41,322 bases of DNA from a virus: positions 1 through 41,322 of the IMG/VR virus record IMGVR_UViG_3300024259_000007; one strand, given 5' to 3'. Both the position numbers and the translations under genes were made by a program. The notes under the pieces are model-generated. The model was not told where the DNA came from. It saw nothing but the letters and a program-made list of their open reading frames with translations, and did no database searches. Positions 29,754 through 39,363 of this stretch are shown piece after piece; the stretch's first letter is position 1; every line of letters starts with the position of its first letter.

Positions 29754-30803
29754 GTGATACGCATAAGCGAAATACAAGCTCTTTTAGGGTTAGTTGGATT
29801 TAGACAATCGACAATCACAGCATACGCAATACTTGACGCTGGAAATCTGGCGTCAAGTAGCGGTTTGTATGTAAATGATATTTCAGCTCTAATTACAACA
29901 AAAAACATTAAGTCATGCCATGAGGATAAGGATATTTCCAATGCTAATTTTAATACTTTCTTAGATGATAGGCAAAAAAGCTCTTTAGTAAATCTATGTA
30001 ATGCTGTTTTTTCGGAAAGCGATTTAATCGAAAACCGAGTATTATATAATTATGAAAATGATTTTATTACTGAATTAACAAATGATACTTCTTTTGTTGG
30101 ATACGAAATTGATCCCGCAAAAAGTAAGGATTTAGCTTTAGTAATTAATAAAGTTATGCTTGAGTTTTCAACTATTGATTCTGTAAAGGTATTATTATTT
30201 CATAGTTCAAAGAATGCTTCGCAACAAGATGAAACGATTACAACGGTTGCGGATTCTGCAAAGCATACAGCCGTTGGATGGGATTTACCTTTGTTTAATT
30301 CGGTTGTCGGTGGGAAGTGGTATGTTGGATATTTACGTTCAGGATTAACAGCAACGGCATACGATCGTAATTATGATTCGGCTAATGTTCAAAGCATATA
30401 TAATATGTTTGGAATCGAGCCTATTCAGGTTGCTGATTGGGACGCTGAAACTTTGTTTGATGTGAACGATATTGAATATACTGACAAATCCTACGGAATG
30501 AACTTTGATATTACTTCATATAAGGATTTTACTTCTTTAATAGTTGAAAATAAAAACAGGTTTGCCAAGGCTTTGCAATTGCAAATAGCTGCGGACTTGC
30601 TGACTTTAATTGCAACTACTACAAGAAGTAATACAGATGAAAGAATTATCAACGGTCAGGCATTATTGGAATTGAACGGTGAAAGACCCTATGAAGGGCA
30701 GCCAGTTTCAATTGGTGTATTGAAGCAATTGAAAAATGAAATAAAAGAGTTGAAAGACATATTTATTAATCCTCCAAAACTTGAAAAGGACACTTTAGTA
30801 TGA
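29754..30803 (+). CDS. Virion protein, head-tail region (Bacteroidota phage type)
   Basis: 349 residues from GTG 29754, one base after the previous stop. The N-terminus (IRISEIQALLGLVGFRQSTI) matches what I recall of a conserved structural protein of Bacteroidota phages, in the place where connector proteins sit. It contains a perfect 10-bp inverted repeat at DNA level (29830-29859). Exact role unknown; head-tail connector or adaptor is likely. Confidence 0.6.
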   Translation: MIRISEIQALLGLVGFRQSTITAYAILDAGNLASSSGLYVNDISALITTKNIKSCHEDKDISNANFNTFLDDRQKSSLVNLCNAVFSESDLIENRVLYNYENDFITELTNDTSFVGYEIDPAKSKDLALVINKVMLEFSTIDSVKVLLFHSSKNASQQDETITTVADSAKHTAVGWDLPLFNSVVGGKWYVGYLRSGLTATAYDRNYDSANVQSIYNMFGIEPIQVADWDAETLFDVNDIEYTDKSYGMNFDITSYKDFTSLIVENKNRFAKALQLQIAADLLTLIATTTRSNTDERIINGQALLELNGERPYEGQPVSIGVLKQLKNEIKELKDIFINPPKLEKDTLV

Positions 30804-31309
30804 GTCAGGGAATAGATGTACCTATTAATGCGTTAGTAACAAGGCTAAGGGCTAAGTTATGGACAACCAAAACCGTCGATTTTAATGGACGGGTATTTAG
30901 GAACGAGCGAATTGTTAATGACGAAACTGTTATTATTCCTGAAACTTATATTTCATCGACAGAATACAAAAAAGATGTAGTTTTTAATGATCGCAAAGAC
31001 GCGGGTTGTTTTTTTGATGTGTTGCCTGAACGTACCTTTGAAAATGGTTTATATACTGCAAAGGTTTGGATTTGTTTTTATGTTAACTTAGTTGAGGTTT
31101 ATCCGTTAGATACAACCGAACGAGTTACCGAAGCAATCCATAAGGACGTACACGATCAAGTAAATGGAACGAGGTTTAATATTACAGGGCTAACGACAGG
31201 GATAGAGGCATTTTCTGAATATGACTTAAAACAAGTTAAAATAGATATGCACCCCTATTATGTATTTCGCTTTGATACGGAAATAAATTTTAGAATAAAT
31301 GAATGTTAA
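30800..31309 (+). CDS. Head-tail joining / tail completion protein
   Basis: 169 residues overlapping the preceding gene by 4 bases. Mixed alpha/beta (PINALVTRLRAKLW start; KVWICFYVNLVEVYPLD; YYVFRFDTEINFRIN end) with the size and position of tail-terminator or completion proteins between connector and tail tube genes. Sequence family not firmly recognised. Confidence 0.6.
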   Translation: MSQGIDVPINALVTRLRAKLWTTKTVDFNGRVFRNERIVNDETVIIPETYISSTEYKKDVVFNDRKDAGCFFDVLPERTFENGLYTAKVWICFYVNLVEVYPLDTTERVTEAIHKDVHDQVNGTRFNITGLTTGIEAFSEYDLKQVKIDMHPYYVFRFDTEINFRINEC

Positions 31310-31321
31310 AAAAAGAAAATT

Positions 31322-32236
31322 ATGAGTGCATGTAAACCAGCATATTTCAATAGCTGGGGCAGTTGTGCCCCTTTATTGGAAAAAATGAATGGATGTGCCA
31401 TTGAAATAAAAGGTAATACGTGGACAGACGCAACGGCGATAGACCTTGACCAATGGCAAACGCAGATAGCTGATGATGATAGTTCTGTTAGAACTGTATT
31501 AGCTATACCGATACAGAGTTTTGAAAATACGACAGATGACCCTGAAATTACAACGAGTCAATTAAATAAAAAATCAATGAGTTCAAAGCCTATTCCATCT
31601 GGAATGATAGCTTTAGACTCTTCTCTTTGTGATTACAAACATTTGCACGCATTACAAGACACATACTATGAGTTCATACCATACTTTCAAGATGGTTCGT
31701 TTTGGATGACTCGGAAATATGACGGAACTTTAAAAGGTTTTCGTTGTAAAATAAACACAAAAGCGGGATTACCGCCAGAAGACAAATCTCTGTCGTTTCC
31801 TGTTTACTTGTTCTTTGACAGTTATCAAGAATTTGAAAAGGTTGTTATTATAAGTCCTAACTTTGCTTTTAGCGATGTAAGGGATTTATCGCCAGCGGCT
31901 TTAGATATTCGAGTTACTACTGGATATACTTCAGGCGACGTTGTTGTTTTGGTAACTAAAAGAGGTACTGGATTAGCTATGACAGGTTTAGTTGCAGGAG
32001 ATTTTGAAGTAATGGAATCTAACGCAACACCGACGGTAGTAGTTACGGTATTAGTTGAAGATGGATTAGGTTATTATACTTTGACAATTAAAAAGGATAA
32101 TGATGGCACACCAACGAATTTCGGAACTACTGATACATGTATATTACAGCCCCACGATGACGACGCAACGAATCTGACTTATTTAGGTCATGTTGTTGAG
32201 ATTTTAGGAAACGGCGATATTGGTAGTCCATTATAA
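31322..32236 (+). CDS. Major tail (tube) protein with C-terminal Ig-like domain
   Basis: 304 residues. The N-terminal ~200 residues carry the features expected of a tail tube subunit by position. From about residue 205 a Val/Thr-rich beta domain (DIRVTTGYTSGDVVVLVTKR..., GLVAGDFEVMESNA) looks like an Ig-like or big-like decoration domain, common on tail tubes. A terminator shortly downstream would raise its level relative to later tail genes. Confidence 0.65.
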   Translation: MSACKPAYFNSWGSCAPLLEKMNGCAIEIKGNTWTDATAIDLDQWQTQIADDDSSVRTVLAIPIQSFENTTDDPEITTSQLNKKSMSSKPIPSGMIALDSSLCDYKHLHALQDTYYEFIPYFQDGSFWMTRKYDGTLKGFRCKINTKAGLPPEDKSLSFPVYLFFDSYQEFEKVVIISPNFAFSDVRDLSPAALDIRVTTGYTSGDVVVLVTKRGTGLAMTGLVAGDFEVMESNATPTVVVTVLVEDGLGYYTLTIKKDNDGTPTNFGTTDTCILQPHDDDATNLTYLGHVVEILGNGDIGSPL

Positions 32237-32246
32237 AATTAATAAG

Positions 32247-32393
32247 ATGAAAAAAATAAGTATTAATTTTAAAGAAGCTCCTAAAAAGTTAGAGGAGTTT
32301 AAGAAGTGGCATGCAAAGGCATGCAAGAACGATCCTATGAAATCAGAAGAAAGATTTGCCTTTGAAATGGCAGAACTTAAAAAGAAAAAGTAG
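32247..32393 (+). CDS. Small basic protein (48 aa), possible tail assembly factor
   Basis: 48 residues from ATG 32247, Lys/Glu-rich helix with a central cysteine (KKWHAKACKNDPMKSEERF). It lies between tail tube and terminator, where small tail assembly proteins sit. No frameshift site with the next gene is evident. Confidence 0.5.
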   Translation: MKKISINFKEAPKKLEEFKKWHAKACKNDPMKSEERFAFEMAELKKKK

Positions 32394-32399
32394 TTTAAC

Positions 32400-32423
32400 G
32401 GGGGATTAAACTCCCCCTTTTAA
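32400..32423 (+). terminator. Intrinsic terminator after tail tube genes
   Basis: GGGGG (32400-32404) pairs with CCCCC (32413-32417), with A-T closing toward the loop, followed by TTTTAATT. It stands 7 bases after a stop and 3 bases before the next ATG, so it probably reduces expression of later tail genes while leaving capsid and tube high. Confidence 0.75.
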
Positions 32424-32425
32424 TT

Positions 32426-32869
32426 ATGGGAATACATGCAATAGCTAAAAACGCAAAGCGAATAAATCAAAACATAAGGCTCTTAGTTGCTGAAGCAGTT
32501 GAGAACGTTGAAAAGCCTTTAGTTAATATTAATCGTAGTCAAATGCTAAGGCATAAATTATCTGATGGCAGGGATTTTGTAAATACAAGGACGGGTAAAA
32601 AAACACTTTCTAAAGCATATGCAAGGCGAACAAATAAGCGTTATCCAAATTTATACGAAAGTGGCACGTTTCAAAAAAATATGTTTTTAGATGTTAATGA
32701 GAATAATTTAACAATGCAGTTTAGTTCATATTGGGATAAAACAAATTATTTAGAAGATCAATATACTTTAAAGATTTGGGGTATTATGCCGAAAAACATA
32801 CCAAAAGCTCGTAAGATAGCAGTAAAAGAACTATTTAGAATTTATTATAAACAATTATTGGGTGCTTAA
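32426..32869 (+). CDS. Tail-region hypothetical protein (147 aa)
   Basis: 147 residues, strongly basic, with KLSDGRDFVNTRTGKKTLSK and LYESGTFQKNMFLDVNENN. The pattern is shared by small minor tail proteins of Bacteroidota phages as far as I recall. Overlaps the next gene by 8 bases. No enzymatic signature. Confidence 0.55.
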   Translation: MGIHAIAKNAKRINQNIRLLVAEAVENVEKPLVNINRSQMLRHKLSDGRDFVNTRTGKKTLSKAYARRTNKRYPNLYESGTFQKNMFLDVNENNLTMQFSSYWDKTNYLEDQYTLKIWGIMPKNIPKARKIAVKELFRIYYKQLLGA

Positions 32870-33551
32870 ATCAATACATACATTAACGATTCGGGAATAT
32901 TCTTTGTTTGAAAAAACAGGGGAGGTTAAGTATTTATTAGAAGAATGTAAATATTGCTATGGTAAAGGATTTATTAATAATAAAGAATGTAAAAAATGTA
33001 ATGGTACTGGCAGGGTCGTAACTAAAAAGCCTTTAAATACTTCTTTACTATTACAGGAAATATCAATTGGACTAAACGGCGAAAACGAAAATACAGCACA
33101 GCTACAAAAAGAAAATCATAAACTAAAGTCACAATATAGAATCCAATTATTAATTACTCTATATGACGCTTGTTACAATCTGATGGTTTTACAGACAGAA
33201 TTAAACGAATGGAAAATTTTAATAGGTGATAAGCCAACGGATTTAAAAAACCTTAAAAAATATACCGATGAAATTAAAAGAGTTACTAATATAGAAATAG
33301 AAACTATTGAGGACTTACTGAAATTAAAAAAAGAAATTGAACGATGGACAGATAAATATGCAGAGAACTTTCCAAAAAGCGATATTGAGAAGGAAGGATT
33401 GACATTTATGCAAATTGTTTTAGGTGTATTCGCTGCAACCAACATGAGCTTAGATTATCAAATGTATTTATCTGATTTCTTTATATTAAAAAAAGACGCT
33501 GAAGAATTAAACAAAAGAATGAAACAAAGTCAAGAAAAAGTAAATGGCTGA
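32862..33551 (+). CDS. Tail assembly chaperone-like protein with DnaJ-type zinc motif
   Basis: 229 residues from GTG 32862. A zinc motif CKYCYGKGF...KECKKCNGTGR (C29, C32, C43, C46) with CxxCxGxG spacing occupies the N-terminus. The rest is helical (YKNLKKYTDEIKRVTNIEI-like helices) and ends just before the tape measure gene, which it overlaps by 8 bases. The place of a tape-measure chaperone is normally here, but no frameshift pair is seen, so the role is inferred. Confidence 0.55.
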   Translation: MLKSIHTLTIREYSLFEKTGEVKYLLEECKYCYGKGFINNKECKKCNGTGRVVTKKPLNTSLLLQEISIGLNGENENTAQLQKENHKLKSQYRIQLLITLYDACYNLMVLQTELNEWKILIGDKPTDLKNLKKYTDEIKRVTNIEIETIEDLLKLKKEIERWTDKYAENFPKSDIEKEGLTFMQIVLGVFAATNMSLDYQMYLSDFFILKKDAEELNKRMKQSQEKVNG

Positions 33552-36096
33552 AGACATAAATAAACTGATACCAAAAGACGCAATTGCTTCTATAATCAAA
33601 CTTAATGAATCTATCATAAAGTTAGATGAAACTTATATGAAGTTGATTAAGGATATTCAGTCAGGTCAGGAAGTATTAAAAACTCAAAAGACAACATTTA
33701 AAGAATTAGGCGAACATCAAAAAACTATAAAAAAAACAACCGAGCAATTAACTACGGCTGAAAAAGAACAAAAAAAGGCGGCTGAATCCTTAGCAAAACA
33801 AAGACAAAGAGGTTTGGCTGCAATGGCTAAACAGGAAGCAAAAGAAAAGGCTTTAATCGAAGCAGCAACTAAAGAAATAAAATCAGTAGATGATTTAAAA
33901 GCAAGAATAAAAGCACTTACAGCATTAAGAAACAGACTTGACAAATCAACTACTGAAGGTAAAAAGAATTTTGATAAATTAACTCAAAGCATTAAAAAGA
34001 ATCGACAGGAATTAAAAAGTACAAGTACAGCGACAGGTGGCTTGGCGGCTGCGTTTCAAAAGTCGTTCTTAAAAATAGGTGTTGCGGTTGCTGCGGTTGT
34101 CGGAATTTATAAAAAGTTTTCTGGATTTATAACAGATTCCATAGAAAAATTCGATCAACAACAACTGGCAGAAGTAGCATTATCGACAGCATTAGGCAAA
34201 ACTTCAAAGGCTTTATTGAATCAAGCAAGTGCGTTTCAAAAATTAACTCGTTTTGGTGATGAAGAAATAATAAGAGGTCAGGCGTTTTTAGCTCAAATGG
34301 GATTGACAGAAAAACAGATTGAAAGAATAGTCCCAAGAATATTAGATTTTGCACAAGCCAAAGGAATAGATTTGAAAATTGCAGCGGACTTGGTTGCTAA
34401 GTCGATTGGTTCTGAAACAAACGCATTATCAAGATACGGAATACAAATCGAAGGAGCGGCGGGAAGCCAGGAACGTTTAGAAAGTGCTTTTAGTGCTTTA
34501 GATGATAAATTTAAAGGTCAGGCAGAGGCAGCATTAACCGGAGCAGGTGCATTAAAACAATTATCTAATACGTGGGGGGATTTAAAAGAGAGAGTCGGTG
34601 GTTTTATTGCAAAAGCAATTAATCCTTTTATTAGAAGTTTAAACGAAGCATTGACAGTAACAGAATCGCAAAGCCTTGCATTAATTCAAGAAAAAAACGA
34701 ATTAAATGTTTTAGTTGGTGCAATAACAAACGTCAATACAGAACAGGAAGCAAGAAACAGACTGATAACAGAATTAGAACAAAAATATCCTAACTTTTTA
34801 GAAAATTTAGATACTGAGAATGTTGATAATAAAACTTTAAAAGATAGATTAACCGATGTAAATGACCAATACGAAAGACGAATATCATTAATAATAGCTC
34901 AGGAATTACAAGCGGAGGCAGCAAAAGAATTAGCAGAATCATATAAATCTGAGCTGCAACAATTAAAGTTAATAGCTTTTTTAGAAAAAGAAATTGCAGA
35001 GGGTAGGGCTTTTACAGAAGGCGATGTATTAACACAAGTTGACAGAAACCAACAATTAGAAATAGCAGTTACCAATTTAGGGAAAATAAAAGATGAGCAA
35101 TTAGCAATAAATACAGCTACTCAGGAAACTATTAGACTTGCAACCGAAGCCACTGAATTATTAGGGCAGCAAGAATTTTTCACTGGTGCAGGTGTAGATG
35201 AATTAACAGAAGATGAAAAACTAAAAAATATCGCCTCAATAACAGGTATAAGTATAACAGAAGAAGATCTTGAAGTTGTGCGAAGACAATTAAAGAAACT
35301 TGATGTAATAATAAAAGAACAAAGGGAACAACAAAAATTAGAAAATGAGATATTTACATTAGAAGAAGAAGAGAATGTAAAAGATGAATCCGAAAAGTTA
35401 GCAGAAATTTATAAACAAAATGCCGAAAACTTTACAGCATTAGAAGAAGAAAAACGAAGGCAAAAACTTGCAACACTCGGAGTAATAGCCGATGGTTTTG
35501 GACGGGAAACATTAATAGGTAAGGCAGCACTTGCAATGCAACGAGCCAACGCAATTAAACAAAGTTTAATTTCTTTAGGTATTATAAATGCTAAAAATGC
35601 AGAGGCACAGGCAAAGTCAGCCGCAGCCGCTCCGTTTCCTTTTAATATTCCTTTGATACTTGGTGCTATTGCTCAATTTGCAAGTATTATACAATTATTT
35701 ACAAAAGCTAAAAAGTTCAAGCATGGTACGCATGGAAAACATGATACACCCGATACATTTATAACTTCAGAACCTGGAGCTGGTGTTGAAGGTATTGAAA
35801 CTAATGGCTTATTAACAATAACAGATAAACCAACTTTACATACTGGTAAAAAAGGGTCAAGGGTTTATTCGGAAAGTGAATTAAAGCGATACCCAAATAA
35901 AGCAATTCAATCTTTGACTAAAAATGCGGGTTATGATAGTATTGATTTACGTGGCGTGATCGAAAGTAATAAAGAAATAGTAAAAGCAATTAAAAACCAA
36001 AAGCAATATATTGTAAACAACGGAAAAATAACAGGATTTAAGCAAAGTAATTACAAGAGAACCTATATTGATAGAATGACTAATAATGGGAATTAA
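33544..36096 (+). CDS. Tape measure protein
   Basis: 850 residues, the largest gene. Long coiled coils (QKTTFKELGEHQKTIKKTTE, TAEKEQKKAAESLAKQRQRG) occupy the N-terminal 160 residues; a hydrophobic helix lies at about 175-192 (LKIGVAVAAVVGIY) and another around 694-720 (PFPFNIPLILGAIAQFASII). A domain with RYGIQIEGAAGSQERLESAF is typical of phage tape measures. It sets tail length. No lytic domain is evident. It overlaps the next gene by 11 bases. Confidence 0.85.
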   Translation: MAEDINKLIPKDAIASIIKLNESIIKLDETYMKLIKDIQSGQEVLKTQKTTFKELGEHQKTIKKTTEQLTTAEKEQKKAAESLAKQRQRGLAAMAKQEAKEKALIEAATKEIKSVDDLKARIKALTALRNRLDKSTTEGKKNFDKLTQSIKKNRQELKSTSTATGGLAAAFQKSFLKIGVAVAAVVGIYKKFSGFITDSIEKFDQQQLAEVALSTALGKTSKALLNQASAFQKLTRFGDEEIIRGQAFLAQMGLTEKQIERIVPRILDFAQAKGIDLKIAADLVAKSIGSETNALSRYGIQIEGAAGSQERLESAFSALDDKFKGQAEAALTGAGALKQLSNTWGDLKERVGGFIAKAINPFIRSLNEALTVTESQSLALIQEKNELNVLVGAITNVNTEQEARNRLITELEQKYPNFLENLDTENVDNKTLKDRLTDVNDQYERRISLIIAQELQAEAAKELAESYKSELQQLKLIAFLEKEIAEGRAFTEGDVLTQVDRNQQLEIAVTNLGKIKDEQLAINTATQETIRLATEATELLGQQEFFTGAGVDELTEDEKLKNIASITGISITEEDLEVVRRQLKKLDVIIKEQREQQKLENEIFTLEEEENVKDESEKLAEIYKQNAENFTALEEEKRRQKLATLGVIADGFGRETLIGKAALAMQRANAIKQSLISLGIINAKNAEAQAKSAAAAPFPFNIPLILGAIAQFASIIQLFTKAKKFKHGTHGKHDTPDTFITSEPGAGVEGIETNGLLTITDKPTLHTGKKGSRVYSESELKRYPNKAIQSLTKNAGYDSIDLRGVIESNKEIVKAIKNQKQYIVNNGKITGFKQSNYKRTYIDRMTNNGN

Positions 36097-38212
36097 TTTT
36101 AATAACATATCATCCGATACGCCTAAAAAGTACAAGTTCGTATTTGATTCTGAATTTGATACTAAGACTTTGAAAACTGCTCCTTTGGAGTGGGCTTCGG
36201 CTTCTATTAAATTCTCACGTGATTCTCTTTTCGATGGTGTTTTCACAGAATATATTGCAGATAAATTAACTTTTATTAAAAGTGAATATTTATATTTAAA
36301 AGATATTTATGCAGCGAGTGGCTTGTTTTCAAAATGTGATCTTTTAGTATATTATTATGATTATAATACTTTGACTTATATACAATTTCCGACGGCTTAT
36401 GAATTAGATTTTAATACTTATAGAGTTGTAAAAATAACAAAAGCGATTGAAGGAATAGAAATTAAACCTTTACCGATTGGGTTGCTTTCAAAACTAAATA
36501 AACGAAGAAAAACGAAAGTAGATTTAACACAACTGACCTCAATAGGCGAGCTTGAATTAACTGATTATACTTCTTTGCCGAGTAACTTAAGATTTCCGGC
36601 TATTAATGCATATCGTACTGCGAAATTTAATTCAACTGATACTAATCAATTTAGTTTAGCATCTGGAACTGAAACCGTAACCTGTCCGACTACTGAAATT
36701 TCATCAGATTTTTCTGAAACTGATACAGTATTATTTGCTCAGGATGTAGTCATAGGACATGGAAACGCTTTATTTTCTCAATCTACTCAAAATAGAACTT
36801 TAGTATTTATAGGTACTGTTAATTTTAAATTCGATTCGACACTTCGGGGAACTTTGAATTTTTATACGGCAAAAGTTGAGGTAGGTGGTGCGTTGGTTGG
36901 TTCGGTAACACAGGCAACTTATACAGCGGGTGCAACTGGTTCAAAGTCTTTTACTATTGATGAAACTTATGCTTTAACGACTGGCGAAAGTCTTGTTTTG
37001 TATGCTTCTGGTTTTGCAACTCATCAATGGGAATTTAGTTATGTTTCAAATGAATTACAAATTTCAGAAGCAGTTGTACAAAGTCCTTTGACAGCTACGC
37101 ATGCATTTCCATTATACGAAGCACTGGAAAGAAACTTGCAATTAATATTGGATTTACAATTTCCTTTGTATTCAACTAAATTCGGTCGTACTGATGTTGT
37201 AAAAAATGCAGCGGGTGATTTTTATGCTTCTGAAAGTTCTTTGACATTTGGAAGTGTTATCAATGGTTTGAGTGTTCGGGGCTTGGCTTTAGCTGATGAA
37301 ACTAATACGGTCGCAGTAACATTTGAGGACTTATTTAAAAGCCTGAAAGCCATTTATAATATTGGAGGTGGTTTTGAAACCGCAGAAAGTGAGGATAGGT
37401 TTGTAATCGAGGACTGGACATATTTTTATGTAGATTCAGTTGGTTTGGATTTATCAGCAAGAATAGACGCTAACGAAGTAGAAGAAGAAGTATTGCCAGA
37501 ATACGCATACTCACAAATCAAGACAGGATTTAAAGCATTTTTATATGAAGACATAAACGGCAGGGGTGAATACAATGTAAAAAATGAATTTACAACGCGA
37601 ATACCAAATGATAATGTTTTCGATAATGTTTCACCTTATAGAGCAGACACACGCGGTTTAACTTTATTATTGGAAAATGCAATAAACACAACTGGAACGA
37701 CAGATGTAAAAGGTGACAATGATATATTTATTGTCAAGTCTCAAAGCGGTGGCGTAAATTGGATAGCTGAAACCGATGAACTGATTACAGTATTAAATGA
37801 TACTTCGATGTTTCAAGACGGTTCGTTTAATTTAATCTATTCACCAAAACGCAATTTGATAAGGCATTTAGGTAAAATCATGTCAGGACTTGATAAGTCA
37901 CCAGCTTCAATTGTTCAATTTCAAACCTCAGATAAAGACGCTCAACTTGAAACTTCTGACGGCATAGTTGGACCGACTCACCAATTTGTAGAAAACGATG
38001 ATTTAAATGTTTCTGACTTGGGTGATCCACGTTGGAATCCTAAAGCATTGATTTGGGAGGGTAGATTTTTTGAAGCTGACTACATTACTTTGAAAAACAA
38101 TCTTAAAAAGCTGGTAAGATTAGCAACTGGAAAAGAGGGTTGGATATTAGAAGCAGACTATAAATATACAGAAAATAAAATAAAACTTAAATTACTTGAA
38201 AAATGGGCTTAG
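36086..38212 (+). CDS. Distal/minor tail protein (708 aa)
   Basis: 708 residues following the tape measure gene, the position of the distal tail and tail-hub proteins. The middle is a beta-rich domain (FSLASGTETVTCPTTEIS..., TLRGTLNFYTAKVEVGG) that may be a carbohydrate-binding or Ig-like insert. The C-terminal part includes VQFQTSDKDAQLETSDG. No known family; a baseplate or hub role is inferred from synteny. Confidence 0.6.
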   Translation: MGINFNNISSDTPKKYKFVFDSEFDTKTLKTAPLEWASASIKFSRDSLFDGVFTEYIADKLTFIKSEYLYLKDIYAASGLFSKCDLLVYYYDYNTLTYIQFPTAYELDFNTYRVVKITKAIEGIEIKPLPIGLLSKLNKRRKTKVDLTQLTSIGELELTDYTSLPSNLRFPAINAYRTAKFNSTDTNQFSLASGTETVTCPTTEISSDFSETDTVLFAQDVVIGHGNALFSQSTQNRTLVFIGTVNFKFDSTLRGTLNFYTAKVEVGGALVGSVTQATYTAGATGSKSFTIDETYALTTGESLVLYASGFATHQWEFSYVSNELQISEAVVQSPLTATHAFPLYEALERNLQLILDLQFPLYSTKFGRTDVVKNAAGDFYASESSLTFGSVINGLSVRGLALADETNTVAVTFEDLFKSLKAIYNIGGGFETAESEDRFVIEDWTYFYVDSVGLDLSARIDANEVEEEVLPEYAYSQIKTGFKAFLYEDINGRGEYNVKNEFTTRIPNDNVFDNVSPYRADTRGLTLLLENAINTTGTTDVKGDNDIFIVKSQSGGVNWIAETDELITVLNDTSMFQDGSFNLIYSPKRNLIRHLGKIMSGLDKSPASIVQFQTSDKDAQLETSDGIVGPTHQFVENDDLNVSDLGDPRWNPKALIWEGRFFEADYITLKNNLKKLVRLATGKEGWILEADYKYTENKIKLKLLEKWA

Positions 38213-39363
38213 TTGTAAGTGTTTTAAATAGTATTCATTTTTCGATTGTAGATTCAAATCTACGAAATAGGGAAAATACGCTTACATCTGACGAAAAGTT
38301 TGCAGCGTTTTGGATGAAGTGTTATAAGCAAAAATTTGATGACGGCGATACGATTACTTGCCAGTGTACCGATGACGGTTCGGCAGCGTTGCCTACTGTT
38401 ACTGTATATGCTAACGGCTTAGTTGATCCTTTGGCAAGAAGTTTAAAATCTACTTATGGATCACCTGCTGATAGATGGTATTTTGAATTTGATGTAGTAA
38501 TGGCTTCTTATACCGCTTACGATAGATTTTATATTGAGGTGGTTAAAAGCGGGGTTACATGGCGAAGCGAATATATCCAATCTATTGATTTGGAAGACGA
38601 CTTGGAAAATGGTAATATGTTAAAATTAGAGTACACAAACAAAGACCATTCGTCAGATTTTCCGACTCGACAAGTAGATTGGACAACTGATATTGAAATG
38701 TCATTATATATTGAATCGACTGACATAGAAAGCCTTTATGAAATGGAGGATGAAGTATTTACAAATATTGATTCTAAAGAGTTAATAGAGTCGCAGGTGT
38801 TTGTAGGGTTTAACTTTAAAACTTCACCTTTACCAAAAAACATAATAAGAAAAATAGCATTAGCCTTACGTTGTTACTTAGTTGTAATTAATGACTTGCA
38901 ATATGTAGCAGAAGGAGCTGCGGAGGTCACACCAATGGGAGGAACTAATTTTGAAGAACTAAAGCAAAAAATGTTAGCTTCTGACTTTTTAGGATTAACA
39001 ACAAATAGTAGAGGATTTGACATTGAAAAAGACATTGAAAGCGAAATGGTAATAACAAGAAAGGTAACAATTAATGGTAGCTCAAAAGATACTTTTGAAA
39101 TACCGGCGGGTTATGTTATGCACACTTTTACGTGTGGGCATGATTCTGGTTCGGCTGGGGACTATACATTTAAAGCGGGTTACGCAGACGGCGATGATGA
39201 TATAATTACAGATTTTGTAGGTGTAGTGCCTCAAACGGGTGGCAACGTACCTATTCCTGTACACCATCAATATTCATTTGACGCTGCTAAGACGGTTCAT
39301 ATATCAGTAACAGGTGCAAGCTCAAAATCTAAAATTTGGATTCAATTAATACAAAACGAATAA
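38203..39363 (+). CDS. Minor tail protein (386 aa)
   Basis: 386 residues, overlapping the upstream gene by 10 bases. Mixed alpha/beta, with beta-rich C-terminus (GYVMHTFTCGHDSGSAGDYTFKAG-like region) suggestive of a distal tail attachment module. Ends TAATG into the first fibre-like gene. Role inferred from position. Confidence 0.6.
   Translation: MGLVVSVLNSIHFSIVDSNLRNRENTLTSDEKFAAFWMKCYKQKFDDGDTITCQCTDDGSAALPTVTVYANGLVDPLARSLKSTYGSPADRWYFEFDVVMASYTAYDRFYIEVVKSGVTWRSEYIQSIDLEDDLENGNMLKLEYTNKDHSSDFPTRQVDWTTDIEMSLYIESTDIESLYEMEDEVFTNIDSKELIESQVFVGFNFKTSPLPKNIIRKIALALRCYLVVINDLQYVAEGAAEVTPMGGTNFEELKQKMLASDFLGLTTNSRGFDIEKDIESEMVITRKVTINGSSKDTFEIPAGYVMHTFTCGHDSGSAGDYTFKAGYADGDDDIITDFVGVVPQTGGNVPIPVHHQYSFDAAKTVHISVTGASSKSKIWIQLIQNE

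Noticed and set aside
32820-32900. Programmed frameshift between 32426 and 32862 as in classical tail chaperones
   Set aside because: No slippery heptamer is seen in the overlap and the second gene has its own GTG start.
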